Assembly (NCBI GenBank): GCA_028293405.1
Contig: JAQGOW010000353.1
Coordinates: 1-7,438 of the forward strand
DNA: 7,438 nt
Direction of reading: 5' to 3'
Source of the DNA: Verrucomicrobiales bacterium
GTDB taxonomy: Bacteria; Verrucomicrobiota; Verrucomicrobiia; Limisphaerales; Palsa-1400
This document shows positions 1 through 5,856 of the stretch, piece after piece; positions within the stretch are counted from its first letter, which is position 1; every line of letters begins with the position of its first letter. The position numbers and the translations under genes are program-made. The notes under the pieces were generated by a model, which was given only the letters and a program-made list of their open reading frames with translations, ran no database searches and was not told the DNA's origin.

Positions 1-41
1 AAATCCGGTCGAAGGTTACGAAGTATTTTGGACTTTGTGTG

Positions 42-785
42 CTACGAGAAGCTCAGCGCGGAAAACAGGTGCCTCAGTTCTTCTTCAACTTCCTCGCGGG
101 TGTTTACCGTTTCCGCAATTTCCGATCGCAAAACCTCACGGTAACGCTGGCGCAATCGATGAGCTGCCACCTTGATGGCACCTTCGCTGCTGCCGAGCCG
201 TTTCGCGATGGTTGCGTAAGCGGTGCCTGCCTGATCTCCGGTTATTGTCGACTTCAATTCCTCGTACAATTGTATCTTCCCCTCAGACTCGTATTCGGAG
301 GCCAGTCGTTGCAATGTCCGGTCCAGCAAAGTCATCGCCCAGCGCCGTTCGAAAATCTTGTCCGCGCTGACGCTGTCCGCCGGTTCGAAGCGATACGCAT
401 TCTCCGCCGCATCCACATCGATCGAGATCACCGTCTTGCCGCCCCCGCGCTTCTGCGCATTCGCGTGGTCCCATTCATTTGCTAAAAAATGTTTCAACGC
501 CGCGACCAAAAACGATCGGAACTTCCCTTTGGCCTGATCGACATCAGCGAGGTAATTGCGCTCAAGCAATCGCGCAAAAAACGCCTGCGTCAGGTCCTCC
601 GCATCGTGAGGGTTGCGACCTTGCCGCCGCACATAGGCATAGAGCGGGTACCAATAGTTCCGGCACAACGTCTCCAGCGCTTCGCTCGATTGCGACGAAT
701 GCGGGTCGCGCGCCGACAGAACCACCGACCACCGCGTTGCCGCGAACGGCGCACCACGAGAAGATTTAGGTTTAATTGTGGTCAC
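42..785 (-). CDS. ECF-subfamily RNA polymerase sigma factor
   Basis: This 247-residue protein should direct RNA polymerase to a specific promoter set. Seen: an N-terminal ATRWSVVLSA segment (residues 16-25); a sigma region 2 block at about 38-105 containing DAEDLTQAFFARLL (61-74) and the downstream GKFRSFLVAALKHFL stretch; and a region 4 helix-turn-helix at about 186-222, with YATIAKRLGSSEGAIKVAAH as the recognition part. No membrane or anti-sigma domain is present. The start is a GTG. An in-frame TGA at 789-791 rules out a longer form, and a later start would remove the conserved N-terminal segment. The purine-rich GAGGGG abuts the GTG with almost no spacer, so initiation may be inefficient. 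In related genomes such sigma genes often precede a serine/threonine protein kinase gene; here that position lies off the left edge and cannot be checked. Sigma assignment is firm, regulon unknown. Confidence 0.9.
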   Translation of the reverse strand: MTTIKPKSSRGAPFAATRWSVVLSARDPHSSQSSEALETLCRNYWYPLYAYVRRQGRNPHDAEDLTQAFFARLLERNYLADVDQAKGKFRSFLVAALKHFLANEWDHANAQKRGGGKTVISIDVDAAENAYRFEPADSVSADKIFERRWAMTLLDRTLQRLASEYESEGKIQLYEELKSTITGDQAGTAYATIAKRLGSSEGAIKVAAHRLRQRYREVLRSEIAETVNTREEVEEELRHLFSALSFS

Positions 786-831
786 CCCTCAGATTCATTG
801 TTCGGTCGATGACCAGCCATCACGTCGTGCG

Positions 832-860
832 ACAATAGAGAACGGCGTCCCGAAGTTCAA
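832..860 (-). promoter_or_regulatory. Possible sigma70-type promoter for the ECF sigma gene
   Basis: On the minus strand TTGAAC (855-860) and TATTGT (832-837) are separated by exactly 17 bases, with 4 of 6 matches to each consensus box. Transcription would start near 825 and give a leader of about 40 bases before the GTG. The call rests on sequence resemblance only. Confidence 0.35.
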
Positions 861-941
861 ACCGGAAAACTGCAGTCCCAAAAGCGATGTTCGGCTTGGC
901 CGTTAAGGTCATCGGCCTCGTAAATGTTCGAGTCGTAATAG

Positions 942-970
942 TTGACAAATGCCGTTACTTCATGTTAAAA
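942..970 (+). promoter_or_regulatory. Weak candidate promoter pointing into the repeat arrays
   Basis: A perfect -35 hexamer TTGACA (942-947) is followed after 17 bases by TTAAAA (965-970), which matches only 3 of 6 positions of the -10 consensus. If active it would start a transcript near 977, with no plus-strand gene of normal size before 2501. It would therefore transcribe the arrays and run antisense to the TPR gene. Confidence 0.2.
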
Positions 971-1064
971 AATGCAGCAGGGTCGGCGTGTGTCGGCCGC
1001 CTGTGAAGGCAAATGTTCTTTGAAATCACGAAAGCGCGCCAAAGTGGCGCTGGTCCCGTTACGC

Positions 1065-1124
1065 CATTGCGGGTCATTTCGGACCATAACGGCTCATAAC
1101 GCTTCATAACGGCTCATAACGCCA
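1065..1124. repeat. Array A: six 10-bp tandem units, CATAACGGCT type
   Basis: Six decamers stand in perfect 10-base register. The first two are degenerate (CATTGCGGGT, CATTTCGGAC). The next four are near identical (CATAACGGCT twice, CATAACGCTT, CATAACGCCA). All six begin with CAT, and the last four share CATAACG. The period equals roughly one helical turn, so any protein bound to each unit would sit on the same face of the DNA. The period is not a codon multiple. Function is unknown. Confidence 0.85.
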
Positions 1125-1146
1125 AAAAAATAATTTTTTATTTTGG
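1122..1146. repeat. AT-rich imperfect palindrome between arrays A and B
   Basis: The arms CCAAAA (1122-1127) and TTTTGG (1141-1146) enclose an A-run followed by a T-run, with partial pairing continuing inward past one mismatch. It begins at the final unit of array A. It could be a weak bidirectional terminator-like hairpin or an easily melted element. A GC stem at 1155-1167 (GGCCG, GAA, CGGCC) follows. No gene ends close by, so a terminator role is not supported by context. Confidence 0.4.
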
Positions 1147-1190
1147 TGTGAAAGGGCCGGAACGGCCGATGGCATACGGGTCATCTTGTG

Positions 1191-1250
1191 ACCACTTACG
1201 ACCGTTAGCGACCACTAACGACGACTTACGACCATTTACGACCACTAAGA
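1191..1250. repeat. Array B: six 10-bp tandem units, ACCACTTACG type
   Basis: Six decamers in exact 10-base register vary around ACCACTTACG; examples are ACCACTAACG and ACCATTTACG, and the last unit, ACCACTAAGA, is decayed at its end. Columns A1, C2 and A8 or nearby positions are nearly fixed, and TWACG recurs at 1196, 1216, 1226 and 1236. This array shares the TWACG core with array A but the flanking five bases differ, so the two families are either diverged relatives or separate binding sites for one factor. Confidence 0.85.
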
Positions 1251-1318
1251 AGCCAAGTGACCCTGGGGGTGGTGAGCTACGTTTTGAATGTCGGTGTTGC
1301 AGTTGAGTGAGCCGTTTT

Positions 1319-1401
1319 GGAGAAACAAATGTTTCTCCGATGTTTCTCCAACCCTTCTCGGATGTTTCTCCATGTTTCTCCAAAGAGAAACAATGAGAAG
1401 G
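1319..1401. repeat. Array C: ATGTTTCTCC units with flanking inverted copies
   Basis: Direct copies of ATGTTTCTCC lie at 1329-1338, 1340-1349, 1362-1371 and 1372-1381. A degenerate copy (ACCCTTCTCG) at 1351-1360 gives steps of 11, 11, 11 and 10 bases. Inverted copies flank the array. GGAGAAACA at 1319-1327 forms a perfect 9-bp inverted repeat with TGTTTCTCC at 1330-1338 across two bases. GAGAAACA (1385-1392) and GAGAAGG (1395-1401) are the complements of 1363-1370 and 1353-1359. Single-stranded DNA or RNA from this region should fold strongly. Confidence 0.8.
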
Positions 1402-1469
1402 AATGAGCAACATTTTTGAAATTTCTGCCGCGCGTGAAGAAAACAGGTCGTCGACCCTTTACGATTCAT

Positions 1470-1485
1470 GCGTTTGGCCAAACGC
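1470..1485. repeat. Perfect 16-bp palindrome just after the TPR gene
   Basis: GCGTTTGG is followed directly by its complement CCAAACGC, four bases beyond the stop codon of the minus-strand TPR gene. As RNA it could form a six-pair stem with a GGCC loop, but no T-run follows on the minus strand, so it is not a canonical intrinsic terminator. It may be an RNA 3'-end hairpin or a dimeric protein site. Confidence 0.5.
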
Positions 1486-1489
1486 GAAA

Positions 1490-2320
1490 CTAGATACTGC
1501 GGAGCAGGCTTTTGGCGCGGCGGATCCAGACCCGGTCGCGCTTGCGTTGGAAGGCTGGGGCGTGGACGTCGTCGGCCAGGGCGGTCTGCAGTTCAGGTCG
1601 CGCGAGCTCGGGTTGTTGTTTGGTAATGTAAAGTTGAGCGAGTTGAACGCGGGCGCGGGCGTAACTGTTGTTTTCCAGGACTTGTTTCCACGCGCAAATC
1701 GAGGCGTCGATGTCGCCAAGCGCGGCGAGTGTTTCGGCGTAGGCCATCAACGAATGGCCGTAATCATGACGCGGGTTTTCGGTGCAGACTTGCTGCAAAA
1801 GCAGACGGGCTTGATCCGGCTTTTTCTGTCGCAACAAACATTGGCCGAGATGCGCGCGAGTATCGATGTCCGACGGGTCGCGTTCGAGTGAAGCGCGATA
1901 ACAGGCTTCGGCTTTATCGAGTTTGCCTTTTTGAAAATAAATATCGCCGAGCGCGAGGTGATGATGCGGTTTGTCCAGGTGATGGATCTGCGCCTGCAGT
2001 TGTTTGATGCGACGGCGATCATGCACACCCGGAAGTTCGAACCCGACGGTGGCAGATGGAGCGGCGCGATAGACGTAAATGTAATAGCACAGCGCACCGA
2101 TCAACGGGAAAACGAAGATCCAAACCGCCCAGCCGTACTCTTGCCGACGCACGGCATCGATCAGCATCCAAAGTTGAAACACAAGGGGAAGCGCAAGCCA
2201 GGGCTGTGCCCGGACTGTGTCCATATCGACAGTCAAATAAGCCAGGAAGCTCACGAGTGTGCGGGATTTGATATCAGAAACGTCATCGGACGTCTTTGAA
2301 AAAGTTTTAAGGTTCAGCAT
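1490..2320 (-). CDS. Membrane-anchored tetratricopeptide repeat protein
   Basis: This 276-residue protein has two hydrophobic segments at about 40-57 and 63-84. Their layout (LWMLIDAVRRQEYGWAVWIF, then a proline-containing second helix and YVYR) resembles the short PLDc_N membrane hairpin seen at the start of cardiolipin synthases and in many small membrane proteins. There is no phospholipase catalytic motif. About four TPR units follow at 117-150, 151-184, 187-220 and 221-254; HLALGDIYFQKGKLDKAEACYRASLERDP is not quoted beyond its pattern of small and aromatic residues typical of TPRs. A basic tail closes it. It is probably a scaffold facing the cytoplasm; partner unknown. An alternative ATG at 2222-2224 would remove 32 polar residues and start right before the first helix; neither start has a clear Shine-Dalgarno. 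It is transcribed divergently from the kinase gene. Confidence 0.85.
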   Translation of the reverse strand: MLNLKTFSKTSDDVSDIKSRTLVSFLAYLTVDMDTVRAQPWLALPLVFQLWMLIDAVRRQEYGWAVWIFVFPLIGALCYYIYVYRAAPSATVGFELPGVHDRRRIKQLQAQIHHLDKPHHHLALGDIYFQKGKLDKAEACYRASLERDPSDIDTRAHLGQCLLRQKKPDQARLLLQQVCTENPRHDYGHSLMAYAETLAALGDIDASICAWKQVLENNSYARARVQLAQLYITKQQPELARPELQTALADDVHAPAFQRKRDRVWIRRAKSLLRSI

Positions 2321-2500
2321 TCGCCGGACGTGCAGACATGGAAAACGGTGGGGTTGAACACATTTTCATGTTCGGGATATTGACGCATCAATGGTCGTCG
2401 AACAACGCCGGCCAATTCACCGGGGAGAACTTTGGCAATGTGGGAGCAGGCACTGCAAAGCCCTCCAAGTCGCACCATTTGATGGAGTGACAGAAGAGCG
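2321..2500. other. Divergent intergenic region between TPR and kinase genes
   Basis: This 180-base spacer separates genes transcribed outward in both directions, so it should carry control signals for both. On the plus strand I see a possible promoter with an overlapping inverted repeat at 2354-2383. I do not see a convincing promoter for the minus-strand TPR gene. A 47-codon reading frame begins here at 2391 and runs into the kinase start; it is discussed as a finding rather than called a gene. Confidence 0.5.
2354..2383 (+). promoter_or_regulatory. Possible kinase promoter with overlapping inverted repeat
   Basis: TTGAAC (2354-2359) is followed after 18 bases by TATTGA (2378-2383); both are imperfect matches to -35 and -10 boxes. 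The inverted repeat GAACA (2356-2360), eight bases, TGTTC (2369-2373) overlaps the -35 box and fills most of the spacer, a usual place for a dimeric repressor site. Both elements are short, so this is tentative. Confidence 0.25.
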
Positions 2501-5302
2501 ATGCAGGTTCAGGTTGCATTGGGGAGAGATATGAGACCGCGATTTGAAGTGCCGACGGTCGGCGATGACCGTCTAAGCTTGCAGCAGGCGTGGGGATTGG
2601 AAGATTTCTTGCACGACCACCGACAGGCACTCCATTTCGCGGACATCGTCCTCCAGTCGCTGCCGCTACCTCTTGTCGTGCTCGATGCAAATCTCTGTGT
2701 GCAAAAGGCCAATCGCGCGTTCTACGGAACGTTCCACCTCACTCCGCAGGAGGCCGAACACGTCCCGATCACTGAATTGCGCGGCGGTGATTGGAACGTG
2801 CCCGTGCTACGACGTTTGCTGGACCAGACAGTGCAGCGCCACGTTTGCTTCGGTGACTTCGAGGTGATTCATGATTTCGAGCAGATTGGCCGCCGCACGA
2901 TGCTGGTCGATGCGTGCGCGGTGCAATTGGAGGCGGGCAAAAACTTCATCATGCTGACCCTTGAGGATGTTTCGGAATGGCATGTGCAAGCGGACGAAGC
3001 GCTCCTCCAACAAGCCGCATCCATGGACGCTTCGATGGATGGAATTGCGCTCCACGATCCCAGCGGTGCTTTCATTTATGCAAACAAGGCGCATGCGCAA
3101 ATTTACGGTTATGAAGATCCGTACACATTGATCGGCAAACATTGGAGCATTCTCTACGACCCTGAAGAGGTGCGACGGTTCGAAGAGGAAGTGATGCCGA
3201 TTATCGAGCGCGACGGACGTTGGCGCGGCGAGAGCGTCGCGAAGAGAGCCGATGGAACGCGGTTCCCGCAGGAGTTGTCGTTGTCGAAGATTGCTTCGGG
3301 CGGTCTCGTTTGCGTCATTCGCGATATCACGGAGCGAAAGTGCCGGGAAGAATCGTATGCCCGACTCGCCGAAATTGTCGCAAACTCGTCCGAGTCAATT
3401 ATCAGCCTAGATTTCGATGGAGTCATTCGCACGTGGAACAAAGCCGCCGAGAATCTCCACGGCTACACAGCGCAGGAAGTGATCGGAAAACCGTTAACGT
3501 CGTTGACTTGCACCGATCACGTCGAAGCGGTGAATAGATACCTGGACGCGCCTAAACAGGGTAAGGGCGTTTCGTTCCAAACTCGCCGCATCCGCAAGGA
3601 CGGACGGGAGATTGACGTTGCGGTGACGTTCTCACCCATCCGTGACGCGGATGGGAAATTAATCGGCACGTCAACAATTGCCCGCGACGTAACTGAACAA
3701 AAACGGCATGAAGAAATAAACGCGCGATTGGCGGCAATTGTCGAATCCTCTGAGGACGCCATTTACAGCACCGACTTCCGAGACATCGTCACAAGTTGGA
3801 ACAAAGGCGCAGAACGTTTATTCGGATTTTCGGCGGCAGACGTGCTTGGTCACAATATTTCGATGATCTTTCCTGCCGGTATGGAGGAGATGGAACGCGC
3901 GAAGCTTAGGCTCGACATCGGTCCACGAGTCAAACATCTGGACACGGTCCGCAGGCGCAAGGACGGCACGTTGGTTGATGTATCGATGCATCTTTCGCTG
4001 ATTATTGATCCTCGTGGAGAGGTCATTGGATCGTCGCGCATTGCGCGCGACATCAGCGAACGAAAGCATGCAGAATTGGCGCGCGCGAGAGAAGCGCGGC
4101 GGGCCAGGTTGCTCGCCGATGCCGCGCACAATCTGTTGTCATCGAAGTCGCCGGAAAGAATCGTGAGGGAAATTTTCGCGCAAGTTGCCCCGGAGGTCGG
4201 GGTCGAGATTTATTTGAACTACCTGGTCGGCCGCGCAGGCAACGTGATCGAACTCAATTCGCACGCGGGGATTTCTGAGGAGGTCGCCGCGCAAATACAC
4301 ACGTTTGCGTTTGGCCGCGCCGTGTGTGGCGCGGTGGCCCAACAGAGACGGCCGTGGATCATTTCGCAAACCGAGGTGCTCCATCATCGCGAACTTGACC
4401 TGCTACGTGCGGAAGGGATTCGGGCTTATGCCTGCCACCCGCTCATTGCGGGGGGCAAATTGATTGGAACACTTTCGTTTGCATCACGCATTCGGCAGGA
4501 ATTCAGCCAGGAAGATGTTGAATATCTGCGCACGATTTGCGATTTCGTCGCACTGGCACAGGAGCGCGCACTGTATCAGCAAAATCTCGAGCAACGTGTG
4601 CTTGAACGCACGGCGAAGTTGCAGGAGAGCATCGGTGAACTCGAAGCGTTTTCCTACAGCGTGACGCACGACATGCGCGCCCCGCTTCGGGCCATGCGCA
4701 GTTTTGCGCGCATCCTGCTGGCCGATTATCGCAAGCAGTTGGAGGGTGAAGGCGCGGCGTATCTGGATAAAATCAGCGAAGCCGCCAAGCACATGGATGA
4801 ACTGATTCAGGATGTGCTGACCTATACGAAAATCATCCGCGCGGAGGTGAAGAAGGAGCCCGTCGACCTCGACAAACTTGTGCGAAGCGTCATCAATACA
4901 TATCCGCATTTGGCGGAGAACGCAGGCGCAATTGAGATCGTTGGCACATTGCCACGGGTGCTGGGCAACGCAGCGAGCCTGACGCAATGTGTGTCGAACT
5001 TACTTGGGAACGCCATCAAGTTTGTCCCTCCGGGTGTTAAGCCGCAGATCAGAATCTGGTCCGAGGACTTGGGTGCGAAAGTGCGGGTGTGGTTTGACGA
5101 CAATGGCATTGGCGTTGAGGGCAAATTATTCGAGCGAATTTTTGGAATTTTTGAACGGGGCACGCAAGGTCCCGAATACGAAGGCACCGGTATCGGTCTT
5201 GCCATCGTTAAAAAAGCTGTCGAGCGGATCGGCGGCACTGTCGGTGTGGAATCTCAACTCGGAAAGGGAAGTCGCTTTTGGATAGAACTGTGCAAGCCGT
5301 AA
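2501..5302 (+). CDS. Soluble multi-PAS/GAF sensor histidine kinase
   Basis: This 933-residue protein should sense a cytoplasmic cue, autophosphorylate on histidine and pass phosphate to a receiver. Domains in order: four PAS units at about 46-165, 170-285, 287-405 and 408-528, the second to fourth ending in the usual RDITERK-like linker (RDVTEQK in the third, RDISERK in the fourth); GAF at about 537-690; a short coiled coil at 690-712; a HisKA dimerization domain with H-box VTHDMRAPLR, so His723 is the phosphorylation site; and a HATPase_c domain with N-box Asn833/Asn837, G1 DDNGIG (866-871), an F-box around IFERIFGIFERG, and G2 GTGIGLAI (895-902). All catalytic boxes are intact. No membrane helix or fused receiver is seen. 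PAS3 and PAS4 look like a diverged tandem duplication. The signal is unknown. A later ATG at 2531 (residue 11) has a better ribosome site, GGGGAG at 2521-2526, and may be the true start; residues are numbered from 2501. The receiver gene follows 21 bases downstream. Confidence 0.95.
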   Translation: MQVQVALGRDMRPRFEVPTVGDDRLSLQQAWGLEDFLHDHRQALHFADIVLQSLPLPLVVLDANLCVQKANRAFYGTFHLTPQEAEHVPITELRGGDWNVPVLRRLLDQTVQRHVCFGDFEVIHDFEQIGRRTMLVDACAVQLEAGKNFIMLTLEDVSEWHVQADEALLQQAASMDASMDGIALHDPSGAFIYANKAHAQIYGYEDPYTLIGKHWSILYDPEEVRRFEEEVMPIIERDGRWRGESVAKRADGTRFPQELSLSKIASGGLVCVIRDITERKCREESYARLAEIVANSSESIISLDFDGVIRTWNKAAENLHGYTAQEVIGKPLTSLTCTDHVEAVNRYLDAPKQGKGVSFQTRRIRKDGREIDVAVTFSPIRDADGKLIGTSTIARDVTEQKRHEEINARLAAIVESSEDAIYSTDFRDIVTSWNKGAERLFGFSAADVLGHNISMIFPAGMEEMERAKLRLDIGPRVKHLDTVRRRKDGTLVDVSMHLSLIIDPRGEVIGSSRIARDISERKHAELARAREARRARLLADAAHNLLSSKSPERIVREIFAQVAPEVGVEIYLNYLVGRAGNVIELNSHAGISEEVAAQIHTFAFGRAVCGAVAQQRRPWIISQTEVLHHRELDLLRAEGIRAYACHPLIAGGKLIGTLSFASRIRQEFSQEDVEYLRTICDFVALAQERALYQQNLEQRVLERTAKLQESIGELEAFSYSVTHDMRAPLRAMRSFARILLADYRKQLEGEGAAYLDKISEAAKHMDELIQDVLTYTKIIRAEVKKEPVDLDKLVRSVINTYPHLAENAGAIEIVGTLPRVLGNAASLTQCVSNLLGNAIKFVPPGVKPQIRIWSEDLGAKVRVWFDDNGIGVEGKLFERIFGIFERGTQGPEYEGTGIGLAIVKKAVERIGGTVGVESQLGKGSRFWIELCKP
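2521..2526 (+). promoter_or_regulatory. Shine-Dalgarno favouring the ATG at 2531
   Basis: GGGGAG lies four bases before the ATG at 2531. The upstream ATG at 2501 is preceded only by a weaker AGAAGAG two bases away. The first domain begins well after both starts, so only ten residues are at stake. Confidence 0.45.
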
Positions 5303-5323
5303 ACCCTGGCGGCACGAGACAAT

Positions 5324-5791
5324 ATGGAAAAAACGATTCTGCTGGTCGAAGATGAAGAAAACGACGTTTTCTTCCTCAAACGCGCGCTCAAGAAAGCGGA
5401 CGTTCACGCCAACTTGCAGGTGGTGCGCGATGGACAATGCGCGATCGACTACCTTGAAGGCCGCGATGAGCACAGTGATCGAACCCGATTTCCAATTCCA
5501 TCGCTCGTCCTACTCGACCTGAAGTTGCCGCACGTTATGGGCCTTGAGGTGCTGCAATGGATTCGTCATCAGCCCGAGTTTGGCGGGTTAATCGTGCTAA
5601 TTTTGACCTCGTCGCGTTTGGAGCAGGATATCGACCAGGCCTATCGGATCGGTGCGAACGGTTATCTGGTCAAACCATCAACGCCCGAAGAGATGCTCGA
5701 AATTGTTCAATCGATTAAGCAATTCTGGTTCGAACACAACCAGCTGCCCAGCGTTTCGCGGCCAGCCATGGCCACGCACGCCTCTGTCTGA
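5324..5791 (+). CDS. Rcp1-like single-domain response regulator
   Basis: This 155-residue protein is a CheY-like receiver with no output domain. It should accept phosphate from the kinase encoded just upstream. The acidic pocket residues E9 and D10 lie in LLVEDEENDV; the phosphoacceptor is Asp65 in LVLLDLKLP; Thr95 (LILTSS) and Lys117 (LVKPS) complete the conserved set. The EENDVFFLKRALKKA start and the long loop before the Asp strand (about 46-60) are typical of the Rcp1 type found beside phytochrome-like and other PAS/GAF kinases. The C-terminal tail after 140 is short and polar. The small gap to the kinase gene implies co-transcription. Since it lacks DNA-binding or enzymatic parts, it must act by protein contact or as a phosphate relay to an unseen partner. 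The start ATG has only a weak ribosome site. Confidence 0.93.
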   Translation: MEKTILLVEDEENDVFFLKRALKKADVHANLQVVRDGQCAIDYLEGRDEHSDRTRFPIPSLVLLDLKLPHVMGLEVLQWIRHQPEFGGLIVLILTSSRLEQDIDQAYRIGANGYLVKPSTPEEMLEIVQSIKQFWFEHNQLPSVSRPAMATHASV

Positions 5792-5856
5792 AGGGTGCGA
5801 CGGTGATCGCGTCCGGTGCTTGATGAAACGTCTGGTGCGGGTTACAAACATGCGGA
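5792..5856 (+). other. Spacer between receiver and ABC ATPase genes
   Basis: This 65-base spacer shows no obvious terminator or promoter. The ATPase may be transcribed with the kinase and receiver, but this is inferred only from strand and spacing. Confidence 0.35.

Larger units (their letters stand above)
786..1064. other. Gene-free region upstream of the repeat arrays
   Basis: No convincing gene lies here. Beyond the candidate promoters it holds a small perfect stem at 1036-1050 (GCGCC, five-base loop, GGCGC) immediately before the first array. The pentamer CGTWA appears in one orientation at 901, 919, 934 and 953. The only short reading frame with a plausible ribosome binding site is the 28-codon frame starting at 1013, reported separately as a finding. 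Confidence 0.6.

Noticed and set aside
39..485. 148-codon plus-strand frame at the left end
   Set aside because: It is antisense to the sigma factor, whose region 2 and region 4 are clear.
1155..1167. Intrinsic terminator at GGCCG-GAA-CGGCC
   Set aside because: The stem is only five pairs, and neither strand has a T-run directly after it.
1065..1250. Plasmid or phage iteron origin
   Set aside because: No replication initiator gene is present and the surrounding genes look chromosomal; the unit length is also short for iterons. I cannot fully exclude a replication or partition role.
1065..1401. CRISPR array
   Set aside because: Units are only 10 to 11 bases with no unique spacers and no cas genes are present.
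1138..1413. 91-codon minus-strand frame across the arrays
   Set aside because: Its repeated peptide pieces come from the 10-base DNA repeats, whose period is not a multiple of three, so the repetition is at DNA level and not evidence for a protein.
1403..1891. 162-codon plus-strand reading frame opposite the TPR gene
   Set aside because: The minus strand here encodes recognisable TPR units, so the plus-strand frame is an antisense shadow; AGAAGG before its ATG is too close to act as a normal ribosome site.
2356..2373. LexA (SOS) box
   Set aside because: The arms are GAACA-N8-TGTTC. The verrucomicrobial LexA motif I know of has the opposite order and shorter spacing (TGTTC-N4-GAACA), so this is not a match.
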